The position numbers and the translations under genes were made by a program. This document shows positions 9,340 to 17,923 of a stretch of 64,000 nucleotides of DNA, one piece after another. The stretch covers positions 2,852,001-2,916,000 of the forward strand of contig NZ_CP004393.1 of NCBI RefSeq assembly GCF_000819565.1, read 5' to 3'. How positions within the stretch are numbered: the first letter of the stretch is position 1; every line of letters starts with the position of its first letter. A model generated the notes under the pieces. The model worked only from the letters and a program-made list of their open reading frames with translations, did not search any database and was not told where the DNA came from. Source of the stretch: Celeribacter indicus (GTDB taxonomy: Bacteria > Pseudomonadota > Alphaproteobacteria > Rhodobacterales > Rhodobacteraceae).

Positions 9340-10283
9340 CACAGCCTCCGCAGATGCATCGCCCAGTCCGGATGCTCCATGATCGAGCGGGCGCGCATCT
9401 TCTTCCACATGCCGTATTTGTGGAAATCGAAATCGAGGCGGGACACGCTCAGCTGCACCATCGACCACAGGCACCATTTCACGTCGGCCAGCGCCTTGTG
9501 CACGGTGACACGGGAGACGATGTCGTCGCGGACCTCTCCGAAATACGCCTCGATCAGCTCGCGCTCGCGGCCGGGCGTGAAGAACATCTCCCCGAACCAG
9601 ATGCCCAGATCGTAGCAGCGGTCGTTCATCGAGGCATATTCATAGTCGATCAGCATGATCGTGCCGTCCTCCCCGATCATGAAATTTCCCGGCATCGGAT
9701 CGTTGAAGGAGGTGACGAGATCGTAGCCCGAGGCCTCCATCGCCTCCTTCGCGAGGGCGGTGTTGGTCAGCAGCCAGGCGCCGTCGCGATACATCGGCGC
9801 GCCGAGCTCCCGCACCTGCCGCAGATGTTCGTCGATCATGTCGAAGACGGTCTTCGTCAGCCCGAGCGCGGGCAGCCCGTGCATCGTCCGATAGGCGGCG
9901 ATGGCGGCGCGGCAATTGTCGAGCCCGGCGAAATCGCTATGCGTCGAGGGCCGCCGGTCCGGGAGGAAATCGTTGATCTCCACCCCGCGATCCGCGAGGT
10001 CGTCATAGACGCGCGGCCCCAGCCCCGCGGCCGCCGCCCTTTGCGACGCCTCGAGCGCGGTCGCGCGGTCGATGAACATCTCCGTACCGTTTCCGGGAAC
10101 CTTCACGAACCAGTCTCCCGATCCGTCGCGCGCCTGCACGCGCCAGTTCTCGTTCGAGATGCCGCCCGACACCGGACCATAGACCATGCCCGCGCCGCCC
10201 CGGAACAGGGGCGCGTCGCGGATCACGCTCTCGATGGTGTCTTCCATGGGATGAGCGGCGCTGCCCAGCGGTTTCATCATCAT
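9339..10283 (-). CDS. Choline/ethanolamine-kinase-like phosphotransferase 1
   Basis: 314 residues from the ATG at 10283, which overlaps the previous stop as ATGA. The fold is that of aminoglycoside/choline kinases: a nucleotide loop (YGPVSGGISNENWRV), the catalytic-loop equivalent TSFNDPMPGNFMI and the metal-binding LIDYEYASMNDRCYDLG, which is close to choline kinase. The histidine usual two residues before the catalytic-loop Asp is Phe here, although Asp and Asn are kept. It probably phosphorylates a hydroxyl on a choline- or ethanolamine-like molecule. A diverged paralogue is immediately upstream. Confidence 0.8.
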   Translation of the reverse strand: MMMKPLGSAAHPMEDTIESVIRDAPLFRGGAGMVYGPVSGGISNENWRVQARDGSGDWFVKVPGNGTEMFIDRATALEASQRAAAAGLGPRVYDDLADRGVEINDFLPDRRPSTHSDFAGLDNCRAAIAAYRTMHGLPALGLTKTVFDMIDEHLRQVRELGAPMYRDGAWLLTNTALAKEAMEASGYDLVTSFNDPMPGNFMIGEDGTIMLIDYEYASMNDRCYDLGIWFGEMFFTPGRERELIEAYFGEVRDDIVSRVTVHKALADVKWCLWSMVQLSVSRLDFDFHKYGMWKKMRARSIMEHPDWAMHLRRL

Positions 10284-11209
10284 GCAGCCTCTCCCGTGAG
10301 CCGGATCTTCTCTTCGTAAAGCGGATGGGACAGGGCGATGCGCAGGCGCAGAAGCCGCCATTCGCCGTATTTGATCCATTCCACCGACCTGCGTTCGGAG
10401 CGATGCGCCATCAGCCGCGCCCAGAGCGCGTGCAGCATGTCGTCGACATGGGACCAGAGCCGCGCGCGGGCGAAACCGGCCTCGTCGAACGCCCCGGCAT
10501 AGGCGATGTATCCCGCCCGCATGTCGCGCTCGTGATCGGTCACCTCGGCCAGCAGGCAGCCGACATCGTAGAGCGGATCGTTCATCCCGGCGCGGTCGAA
10601 ATCGACCAGCATCACCTGCCCCTCGGGCCCCGCCATGAGATTGGAGGCGGAACCGTCGTTGCGGCAGGGCGCCGGCACGACACCTTCGGCGAGCCCTTCG
10701 GCCATGCCGATGACGCGCCGCAGCCAGAGGATGTCGTCGGGCCGCGCCACGCCCTCCGCCCCGAACGCCGCGATCAGCCGGTCGATCTGCGCGAAAGGGT
10801 CGAAGCGCGACGGGATCTCCGGCCCCGCATGGAGCCTGCGCATCGCCGCCATCGCGCCCTCGACCACCTCCGGCCGCTGCAAGCCGTCCTGGCGCAGGGT
10901 GATCCAGCCCGGTCCCAGCGCCTCCATCGCGATCGCCCCCATCCCGGCGTCGCTCCAGATCACGCGCGGCCCCGCCCCGGCCTCGCCCGCCATCGTCGCG
11001 CAGGCCATCGCCGCGCCAAGGTCGAAACCGTCGCGCATCTCCGGGTGCATCCGCTTCACGAAGGCGCCGCCGGTCAGGACGGACCGGCTCTCGAGCGCTC
11101 GGTAGCTCGGGGAGGCCAGCGCGGCGGGCCCGTCCGTCGCGCCCTCCATCGACAGGCCGGCCGCGCGCACGGCCTCGGCCATCATCGCATCGTCGACCAG
11201 CACGCTCAT
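10280..11209 (-). CDS. Choline/ethanolamine-kinase-like phosphotransferase 2
   Basis: 309 residues, paralogous to the next gene downstream. It has the catalytic-loop equivalent PAPCRNDGSASNLMAG and the metal motif MLVDFDRAGMNDPLYDVG. As in its paralogue the His of the H-x-D loop is replaced (Arg), while Asp and Asn remain. It overlaps the M20 hydrolase stop by four bases. Two adjacent kinases could act on two positions or two substrates, or form a heteromer; the sequence does not say. Confidence 0.78.
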   Translation of the reverse strand: MSVLVDDAMMAEAVRAAGLSMEGATDGPAALASPSYRALESRSVLTGGAFVKRMHPEMRDGFDLGAAMACATMAGEAGAGPRVIWSDAGMGAIAMEALGPGWITLRQDGLQRPEVVEGAMAAMRRLHAGPEIPSRFDPFAQIDRLIAAFGAEGVARPDDILWLRRVIGMAEGLAEGVVPAPCRNDGSASNLMAGPEGQVMLVDFDRAGMNDPLYDVGCLLAEVTDHERDMRAGYIAYAGAFDEAGFARARLWSHVDDMLHALWARLMAHRSERRSVEWIKYGEWRLLRLRIALSHPLYEEKIRLTGEAA

Positions 11210-12489
11210 GCCCCCTCCGCCGCCAGGTCGAGCGAACCTTTCGCCGTGTCGATCCGCCGGATCATCTCGACGAGGACATCGCCCCCCGCCGCAAGATCCT
11301 CGGGCGAGGTATATTCATCGTTGCGGTGGATGACCCCGTTGACGGAGGGCACGGCGACGACGATCGCGGGCAGGATCGCGTTGACCGCCACCGCATCATG
11401 GCCGCCGATCGTGTCGAGGCGCATCCGGGGATAGCCGAAGGCATCCGCGGCCGCCTCCGCGAGGGTGACGAGACGGCTGTCGAATTTTCCCGCCGGGCGG
11501 CGGTCCACCGACACGATGCCGGCAGTCACGGCCGCCTTTTGCGCAAGCCCCGGCAGGGCCGCGCGCAGTTCGGCCTCCGACCATTCGAGCATCTCCGGCT
11601 CCGGCGCACGCAATTCGCAGAAGAGCACCGCCTTGCCGGGCACGATATTGGGCGAGTTCGGAGAGATGTCGACGCGGGCCACGGAGGTATAGAGCGTGTC
11701 CGGCGCGGTGTCCGCGAGCTCCCTCACCTTCGCGATGATATGGGCGGCGCCGAGAACGGCGTCGTGACGGTCCTCCATCGGGGTCGGTCCGGTGTGGTTC
11801 TGCTCCCCCGTCACCTCGATCCGCAGCTTGAGCGCCCCCCAGTGCCGCACGAAAGGCGCGATGCGGGCACCGGCCTGCTCCATCTTGCTGTCGCCCTCGA
11901 TATGGATTTCCAGATAGCAGTCTGGCTGGGGCGCCGGGTCGGCGCCCATGTAACCGGTGCGCCGGAGCTCGTCCGCGACGCTCCGGCCCTCGCGATCGGT
12001 GCGCGCGAGGGCGAAGTCCCGGCTCACACCGCCGGCGAAGACCGAGGAGCCGAGCAGCGAGGGCTGGAACCGGGCCCCCTCCTCGTTCATCCAGTCGACG
12101 ATCACGAAATTGCAGCCGGGCGCCTGCCCCCGCGCCGCGAGTTCCCTCCGCCAGGTCTCCACGGCGGCGAGTGCGGCGACGACGCCATAGGCGCCGTCGA
12201 ACCGCCCGCCCCTGGGCTGGCTGTCGAGATGGGATCCGATCATGACGAGCGGCGCGTCGGGACCGGCGAGCGCGATCCTGCCGTAGAGATTGCCGATATC
12301 GTCGACGAGAACCTCGTAGCCGCGCGCGCTCATCTCCCCGGCGAACCAGTCGCGCGCCGCCCTGTGATCGTCGGTGAGCGCCGGACGGTCGACACCGCCG
12401 TCCCCCGTGCTGCCGAAATCCGACACCTTGTCCATCAGCTCCTGCAACAGGGTTGCGTCGATGCGGGCGAGATCGAGGGTGTCACTCAT
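11206..12489 (-). CDS. Zn-dependent M20-family amidase/hydantoinase-carbamoylase
   Basis: 427 residues starting at the ATG at 12489, which has AAGGAGAG upstream and overlaps the ABC ATPase stop. Di-zinc ligands are evident: H and D in GSHLDSQPRGGRFDGAYGV, the catalytic pair in MNEEGARF, and the late motif GVIHRNDEYTSPEDLAAG; TIGGHDA and the dimerisation-domain block GEQNHTGPTPM are also present. The family includes N-carbamoyl-L-amino acid hydrolase, beta-ureidopropionase and allantoate amidohydrolase. In this operon it may split an amide or carbamoyl bond of the imported compound to release an amino alcohol for EutBC; that role is inference. Confidence 0.85.
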   Translation of the reverse strand: MSDTLDLARIDATLLQELMDKVSDFGSTGDGGVDRPALTDDHRAARDWFAGEMSARGYEVLVDDIGNLYGRIALAGPDAPLVMIGSHLDSQPRGGRFDGAYGVVAALAAVETWRRELAARGQAPGCNFVIVDWMNEEGARFQPSLLGSSVFAGGVSRDFALARTDREGRSVADELRRTGYMGADPAPQPDCYLEIHIEGDSKMEQAGARIAPFVRHWGALKLRIEVTGEQNHTGPTPMEDRHDAVLGAAHIIAKVRELADTAPDTLYTSVARVDISPNSPNIVPGKAVLFCELRAPEPEMLEWSEAELRAALPGLAQKAAVTAGIVSVDRRPAGKFDSRLVTLAEAAADAFGYPRMRLDTIGGHDAVAVNAILPAIVVAVPSVNGVIHRNDEYTSPEDLAAGGDVLVEMIRRIDTAKGSLDLAAEGA

Positions 12490-14323
12490 GGGAGCTCTCC
12501 TTGGAAGCGGTATTGGCATTGAGGAAACAGGCGGCGAGCGCCTGCTCGCCCCGGCTCGTCAGCGCCGGGTTTTCGCGCCGGCAGCGTTCGAAGGCATGCG
12601 GGCAGCGCCCGGCAAAGGCGCAGCCGGGCGGCAGGTCGATGGGCGACGGCGGCTCGCCCTCGAGCAGGCAGTCCTCGGGCCGGTAGCGGCGCTCCTCGAG
12701 CGTCGGTGCGGCGGACAGCAGGGCGCGGGTATAGGGGTGGCCCGGATCGAAGAACAGGCGCTCGTTCGGCGCGACCTCCACCGTCTCGCCCAGATACATC
12801 ACGGCGATGCGCGAACAGACGCGGCGCACCATCGTGAGATCGTGGGAGATGAAGATATAGGTGAAGCCGTGCTGCGCCTGAAGCCGCTCGAAGAGGTCGA
12901 GCAGCTTGCCCTGCTCGGTCTGGTCGAGCGCGGAGAGGGTCTCGTCCATGATCAGCAGCCGCGGCTCGAGCACCATCGCCCGCGCCACGTTCAGGCGCTG
13001 GCGCTGGCCGGCGGAGAGGCCGGTGGGCAGGCTGTCATAGAGGCTGTCGTGCAGCCCGACCTCGCTCATCGCCGTGCGCGCACGCTCGCGCCGTTCCCGG
13101 CGCGACCCGATGCCGTGGATCCTGAGCGGTTCCTCGAGGATGGAGCCGATCGCGGATTGCGGCGGCAGCGAGCCGTAGGGATCCTGCAACACGAGCTGGA
13201 ACCGGCGGCGCAACGCGCGCAGGCGTTTCGGACTGGCCTCCCCGACATTTTCCCCCTCGAAGAAGATCGATCCGGCGTCGGGCCGCTCGAGGCCGGTCAG
13301 AAGCCGCATGAGCGAGGATTTCCCGCAGCCGGATTCGCCCACGATGCCGAAATTGTCGCCCGGAAAGACGTCGAATTCGACATTGCGCACCGCCTTCACC
13401 AGCGCCCTGCCGCTCTTGCCCTTCGTCTCGTAATGCTTCGCGACGGCGCGCACCGACATGATGGCCTGCCGGTCGCGGTTCTGGCGCAGGTCGCGCCCCT
13501 GCTCCCCGCCGGCCCAGAGCGTCGGCAGTTCGGCGATGAGGCCGCGCGTGTAGCCATGTTCCGGCTGCGCCACAAGATCCTTCGGCACCTGACGCTCGAC
13601 CACTCGCCCGGCGTGGAGCACCATCACCTCGTCGGCGGCATCGCAGGCCACCGGCAGCGAGGAGCAGATGAAGAGGATCGCGGTCGAGAAGTCCTCGTTC
13701 AGCTCCCGCATGAGCTTGAGGATCTGGGCGGCCACCGTCACGTCGAGCGGCTGGGTGATATTGTCCGCGATCAGAAGCGCCGGATCGGAGATGAGCGCAT
13801 CGACGATCATCGCGCGCTGCATCATCCCGCCGGAATACTGGAAGGGATATTCGTGAAAGCGCCGCTCGGCGGAGGGGATCTTCACCGCCTCGAGCAGGCG
13901 GATCGCCTTCTTCTTCGCCGCCTCGCCGGAGATGTCGGGCCGCACCGCGCGCAGTTTCTCCACGAGCTGCGCACCGACGGTCATGGTCGGATCGAGCGCG
14001 CCCGCCGGATTGCCCCCGACATAGGCGATCTCGCGTCCCGAGAGGCTCCGGGCATGGGCCTTGTCGGTGATGAGATCGCGCCCCTGGAAGAGGATCTCGC
14101 CGCCGCTGATCCGGAGCGGCGCGGACAGCCAGCTTGCCAGGGCGCGGGCCAGGACGGTCTTGCCCGATCCGCTCTCGCCGATGACGGAGAGGATCTGGCG
14201 CGGCGCGAGATCGAAGCTGATCCCGTCGAGGATGGTCTTCCGCCCTCCCTCCGCCTCCGCCGTGACGGTCAGCTCGCGCACGGACAGGAGCGTTTGCGCG
14301 GTCGTTGCCATATCGAGCGACAT
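12482..14323 (-). CDS. Fused two-domain ABC transporter ATPase (DppD-DppF type) with a degenerate first half
   Basis: 613 residues carrying two nucleotide-binding domains. In the first half Walker A (GESGSGKT) and the signature YSGGMMQRAMI are intact, but the Q-loop Gln is lost (GGNPAGALDP), the Walker B Glu is Asn (LLIADNITQPLD) and the switch His is absent (FICSSLPV). The second half is canonical: GESGCGKSS, VLQDPYGSL, LSAGQRQRLNVARAM, LLIMDETLSALD, FISHDLT, and ends with the oligopeptide-transporter Cys motif (GCAFAGRCPHAFERC). It should work as an asymmetric ATPase. The ATG at 14323 is preferred over a GTG at 14332 because CGGAGG is eight bases upstream. Confidence 0.88.
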   Translation of the reverse strand: MSLDMATTAQTLLSVRELTVTAEAEGGRKTILDGISFDLAPRQILSVIGESGSGKTVLARALASWLSAPLRISGGEILFQGRDLITDKAHARSLSGREIAYVGGNPAGALDPTMTVGAQLVEKLRAVRPDISGEAAKKKAIRLLEAVKIPSAERRFHEYPFQYSGGMMQRAMIVDALISDPALLIADNITQPLDVTVAAQILKLMRELNEDFSTAILFICSSLPVACDAADEVMVLHAGRVVERQVPKDLVAQPEHGYTRGLIAELPTLWAGGEQGRDLRQNRDRQAIMSVRAVAKHYETKGKSGRALVKAVRNVEFDVFPGDNFGIVGESGCGKSSLMRLLTGLERPDAGSIFFEGENVGEASPKRLRALRRRFQLVLQDPYGSLPPQSAIGSILEEPLRIHGIGSRRERRERARTAMSEVGLHDSLYDSLPTGLSAGQRQRLNVARAMVLEPRLLIMDETLSALDQTEQGKLLDLFERLQAQHGFTYIFISHDLTMVRRVCSRIAVMYLGETVEVAPNERLFFDPGHPYTRALLSAAPTLEERRYRPEDCLLEGEPPSPIDLPPGCAFAGRCPHAFERCRRENPALTSRGEQALAACFLNANTASKESSHE

Positions 14324-14324
14324 G

Positions 14325-15236
14325 TCAGGCACCTCCGTAGATCTTGTTGCGGGCCCGTTCGAGGGCGGCGCCCATCAGGTTGACCGAACTCAGCGTCAGC
14401 ACGAGGAAGACGCCCGGCATGGTGGCGATCCACCACGCGTTCATGAGGTATTTGCGCCCGTCCGCGATGATGTTGCCGAAGGTCGGGGTCGGCGGCTGGA
14501 CGCCGAGGCCGAGGAACCCGAGCACGGATTCGAAGATCATCATGCGCGCGATGTCGAGCACCGCGACGAAGGCGACGGGCGGCAGGACCAGCGGCAAAAG
14601 GAGCGTGAACATGATCCGCCAGTCCGTCGCCCCGAGCACCATGGCGCCGCGCACGAATTCCTTCTTGCGCTCGGACATCACGGTGGAGCGCATGACGCGG
14701 GCATAGACCGGCCAGCCCGCAAGACCGAGCACGAGGATGATCGAGGGGATGGTCGGGCGCGACACGCCCAGGATGGTGATGGCGAGGATGATCATCGGGA
14801 TCGACAGCTGGGCATCGGTCAGCCGCATCAGCACGGTGTCCACGCGCCCGCCGAAATAGCCCGAGACCAGCCCGACCAGCGCGCCCACCGCGAGCATGAG
14901 GACGGTGGTCGAGATCCCGATCAGCAGGGAATACCGCAGGCCGACCAGCGAGCGCGACAGCATGTCCCGGCCGAGCTGGTCCGTCCCCAGCGGGTGCGCC
15001 CAGCTCCACCCCTCGCCCATCAGGAGCGGCGGGGTGAGCTTGGCGGAGATGTTCATCTTCGTCGGGTCGATGCCCGAGAACATCGGGTAGAAGACCGCCG
15101 CGAGCAGCAGGAGCACGAAGACGACGAGGCCGATCCTGAATTCGATCGAGGCAAAGGCCTCCGACCAGATCCGCGCGGAGATCCTGCGCTCCCTGGCCGG
15201 GGCGGAGACGACGGGGGTGAGATCTATGGCACTCAT
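14325..15236 (-). CDS. Dipeptide/opine-type ABC transporter permease (DppC family)
   Basis: 303 residues with an N-terminal cytoplasmic segment, a first membrane helix around residues 35-55, and the DppC landmarks HPLGTDQLGRDMLSRSLVG and the EAA loop RGAMVLGATDWRIMFTLLLP. The start ATG overlaps the stop of the DppB-type gene (TGATG), and its stop lies one base from the ATPase start. It is the second membrane subunit of this importer. Confidence 0.92.
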   Translation of the reverse strand: MSAIDLTPVVSAPARERRISARIWSEAFASIEFRIGLVVFVLLLLAAVFYPMFSGIDPTKMNISAKLTPPLLMGEGWSWAHPLGTDQLGRDMLSRSLVGLRYSLLIGISTTVLMLAVGALVGLVSGYFGGRVDTVLMRLTDAQLSIPMIILAITILGVSRPTIPSIILVLGLAGWPVYARVMRSTVMSERKKEFVRGAMVLGATDWRIMFTLLLPLVLPPVAFVAVLDIARMMIFESVLGFLGLGVQPPTPTFGNIIADGRKYLMNAWWIATMPGVFLVLTLSSVNLMGAALERARNKIYGGA

Positions 15237-16216
15237 CAGTATTCCAATCTCGGGTCGATGGCCGTCGCGCAGAGATCGACGACGATGTTGATCAGGACGA
15301 AGGCGGCGGCGGTCACGATGGCGATGCCCTGGATCAGCGGGAAATCCCTCTGCATGACCGCATTGATGGTCAGCAGGCCCAGGCCGGGGTAGTCGAAAAT
15401 GAACTCGATCACGAGGACGCCGCCGAGGAGCATCGAAAACTGCACGCCGAGCAGGTTCAGGAGCGGCACGGATGAATTTTTCATCGCGTGGCGAAAGACG
15501 ATCTGGTTGCGCGTCAGCCCCCGCACCGAGGCCATGTCGATGAAGGACTGGTTCATGACGCCCGCGACCGACACGGTGAGGGTACGGATGATGAAGGGGG
15601 CGATCTCGACCGCGAGCACGAGCGCGGGCAGGATCGTGTAGGCGAAGCCGTTGTAGCCGATGGCCGGCAGCAGCTTCAGCTTCACCGACAGCAGCAGCGC
15701 GAGCACGATGCCGAGCCAGAAGTTCGGAAGGCTCACGAAGACGGAGGAGAGGTAGAGCGCGAACCGGTCCGGCCAGCGTCCGGGCCTGAGCCCGCCCCAG
15801 ACCCCGATCGGCACGGCGATGATCAGCGCGAAGACCATGGCAAGAAGCGCGAGTTGCAGGGTCATCGGCGCGGTCTCCGCGATGAGGTCCCACACTTCCG
15901 CCCGCTCGCCGCGCGTGCTGTCGTTGAAACTCGCGCCCCCGACCGCCGCACCGTTCGCCGGACGCACGAAACTCTGTCCCAGGTCGCCCTGCACGATCCC
16001 GCCGAGGTAGCGGCCGAACTGCACATAGATCGGATCGCGCAGCCCCATGTCCGTGGCGATCTGTTCGATCAGCGCCTCGGGTGCCATGCCACCGGCCATC
16101 AGCCGCACGGGATCGCCGGGAACCACCCTGAGCAGGGTGAAGATGAGGGCCGAGACCAGAAGGACGATCAACGCACCCTGCAACAGCCGTCGGACGAGGA
16201 ATCTCACAATGAACAT
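15236..16216 (-). CDS. Dipeptide/opine-type ABC transporter permease (DppB family)
   Basis: 326 residues beginning MFIVRFLVRRLLQGALIVLL, the characteristic DppB/OppB start, with FTLLRVVPGDPVRLMAGG and the EAA-type loop DMASVRGLTRNQIVFRHAMK. Six membrane helices are expected. It is separated from the binding-protein gene by a short intergenic region with a stable hairpin and is coupled to the next permease. Confidence 0.92.
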   Translation of the reverse strand: MFIVRFLVRRLLQGALIVLLVSALIFTLLRVVPGDPVRLMAGGMAPEALIEQIATDMGLRDPIYVQFGRYLGGIVQGDLGQSFVRPANGAAVGGASFNDSTRGERAEVWDLIAETAPMTLQLALLAMVFALIIAVPIGVWGGLRPGRWPDRFALYLSSVFVSLPNFWLGIVLALLLSVKLKLLPAIGYNGFAYTILPALVLAVEIAPFIIRTLTVSVAGVMNQSFIDMASVRGLTRNQIVFRHAMKNSSVPLLNLLGVQFSMLLGGVLVIEFIFDYPGLGLLTINAVMQRDFPLIQGIAIVTAAAFVLINIVVDLCATAIDPRLEY

Positions 16217-16248
16217 CGGGCTTCCTTTGTGATGGGTGGCAGGTGAAC

Positions 16249-16276
16249 CGGAGCCCCAGGGGACGGGGGCTCCGGC
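16249..16276 (-). other. Stem-loop after the binding-protein gene
   Basis: CCGGAGCCCC (16249-16258) pairs perfectly with GGGGCTCCGG (16267-16276), loop 8. It lies in the transcript just after the binding-protein stop and before dppB. With no U-tract it is more likely an mRNA-stabilising or attenuating element than a terminator, which would give more binding protein than membrane subunits. Similar hairpins follow two other binding-protein genes in the window. Confidence 0.5.
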
Positions 16277-16285
16277 GGCAGGGCC

Positions 16286-17860
16286 TCAGCCCATAACGGT
16301 CTGGGAGGCGTCCGACATGCCGTCGGGATAGATGAAGAGGTTCTCCACATCGGCGCGCATCCCGTGGATCAGGACGGAGGTGAACAGGCTGAGCGCCGGC
16401 ACCTTCTCCGCGAGCATCGGCATGAGGTTGGTCTGGAGGCTCTCCTTGCGGGCCTCGAGCGAGGAGGCATTGCGTTCCTCGTCGAGCGCCGCGTCGATCT
16501 CCGGGTCCTCGATGCCGCAGATGCGTTTCGAGGTCGAATGGAAATGGGTGCGCAGCACCAGATCGGGTTCGGGCGAGCCGGTGGACCAGCCGCAATCGAC
16601 CATATGGCCCGGCCCGCCGCCCGGACGGTCGTAGAGCCGTTCGTTCCAGGCCGCGACCTCCATCACGTTCAGCGTCACCGGGAAGCCCTGTTCCTGCAAG
16701 AGCGCGGTGATGACCTCGCCATATTCCTTGGTCTTGGGATAGAAGCCGGTGGAGGTGATGTATTCGAGCTCCGGCAGCCCCTCGCCGCCCGGATAGCCCG
16801 CCTCGGCCAGCAGGCGCTGGCATTCCTCGGGATCGTATTCCGGGTAATTGTCGAGATCGGTATAGCCGAACTTGATCGGCGAGATGAAGTTGGAGGAGGC
16901 CTCTCCCGCCGACCCCATGATCTCCATGATGACGGAGCGGTCGATGGCATGGGCCGCCGCCTTGCGCAGGAGCGGGTTGTCGAAGGGCGGTTTCGAGCAG
17001 CGGAACCACAGATACTTGTTCTCGACCGAGACGAGGCGCGAGAGCTTGATGTTCTCCTCGCCCTCGAGCGTTTCGACCTGCTCGGGTTCGAGGCGCTCGA
17101 TCACATCCGCCTGCCCGTTCATGAGCGACAGCATCCGCGTCGTGGCGTCGCCCACGAAGGAGAAGGTCACGCCGGGGATCTTCGGCGCGCCGCGGAAATA
17201 CTCGGGGAAGGCCTCCATCACCGTGTCGTTGCCGCGCTGCGCGACGAACTTGAACGGGCCGGTGCCGTTCAGCCGCTGGCTGAGCATCCCGCCCGGACCG
17301 TCGGCGATATCCGTGGCCGAGAGCATCGGCAGGTAGGAGGCGAGGAAGATGAAGAGCGAGGCGCCATAGCCGCCCTTGGACGTGTCCACGATCACCGTGT
17401 AATTGTCGGGCGTCGTGACCTCGAAGGTCTCCGTCGGCCCCGGATAGACCTGTTTCGGGCGGTCGGGCTGGGCGCCGTATTCAAAGGTCGCCTTCACGTC
17501 CGCGGCGGTGAAAGGCTTGCCGTCGTGGAAGGTCACATCGTCGCGCAGCTTGATCTCGAGCGTATGGGCGTCGATCTCGTTGATTTCGGTCGCGAGTTCG
17601 TAGACCACCTCGTCGGGATTGTCTGGCCGCATCGGGGCGCGCGTGAGAAAGCCCATGACGAAGCCTTCGATATTCGTCTGCGACAGGGTGGTATGGGCCG
17701 TGGGGTCCCAGTTGCCGGTGATGTTCTCCGCCGACAGGAAGGTCAGCGGACGCATGTCCTGCGCATAGGCGGAGCTGAAGAAGAAATCGGGATTGAGGCG
17801 CGGCGCGGCCATCGCGGCGCCTGCCATCATGCCGTAACGGAGGAAATTCCGTCTGTCCAT
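16286..17860 (-). CDS. Peptide/nickel/opine-type ABC transporter substrate-binding protein (SBP_bac_5)
   Basis: 524 residues from the ATG at 17860, which has AGGAGAG upstream. The N-terminus is a twin-arginine signal (MDRRNFLRYGMMAGAAMAA, cleavage near AYA). Family-5 landmarks include LRDDVTFHDGKPFTAADVKA, LNGTGPFKFV, RKAAAHAIDR and LLAEAGYPGG. It delivers its ligand to the downstream DppBC-DF-type importer. Ligands of this family include peptides, opines, glycosides and nickel complexes; the operon suggests an ethanolamine-containing amide. First transporter gene of the eut-associated operon. Confidence 0.9.
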   Translation of the reverse strand: MDRRNFLRYGMMAGAAMAAPRLNPDFFFSSAYAQDMRPLTFLSAENITGNWDPTAHTTLSQTNIEGFVMGFLTRAPMRPDNPDEVVYELATEINEIDAHTLEIKLRDDVTFHDGKPFTAADVKATFEYGAQPDRPKQVYPGPTETFEVTTPDNYTVIVDTSKGGYGASLFIFLASYLPMLSATDIADGPGGMLSQRLNGTGPFKFVAQRGNDTVMEAFPEYFRGAPKIPGVTFSFVGDATTRMLSLMNGQADVIERLEPEQVETLEGEENIKLSRLVSVENKYLWFRCSKPPFDNPLLRKAAAHAIDRSVIMEIMGSAGEASSNFISPIKFGYTDLDNYPEYDPEECQRLLAEAGYPGGEGLPELEYITSTGFYPKTKEYGEVITALLQEQGFPVTLNVMEVAAWNERLYDRPGGGPGHMVDCGWSTGSPEPDLVLRTHFHSTSKRICGIEDPEIDAALDEERNASSLEARKESLQTNLMPMLAEKVPALSLFTSVLIHGMRADVENLFIYPDGMSDASQTVMG

Positions 17861-17923
17861 TATGTCACTCTCCTGTTGTCGATCCATGCGGATCCGTTGA
17901 TTGTCGGTAGGGTCGCGCGGTCT

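Noticed and set aside
14325..17009. 894-codon minus-strand frame spanning dppC, dppB and part of the binding protein
   Set aside because: Only its last 303 codons (from 15236) are coding as the DppC-type permease; the rest is the wrong frame of dppB and the binding-protein gene.
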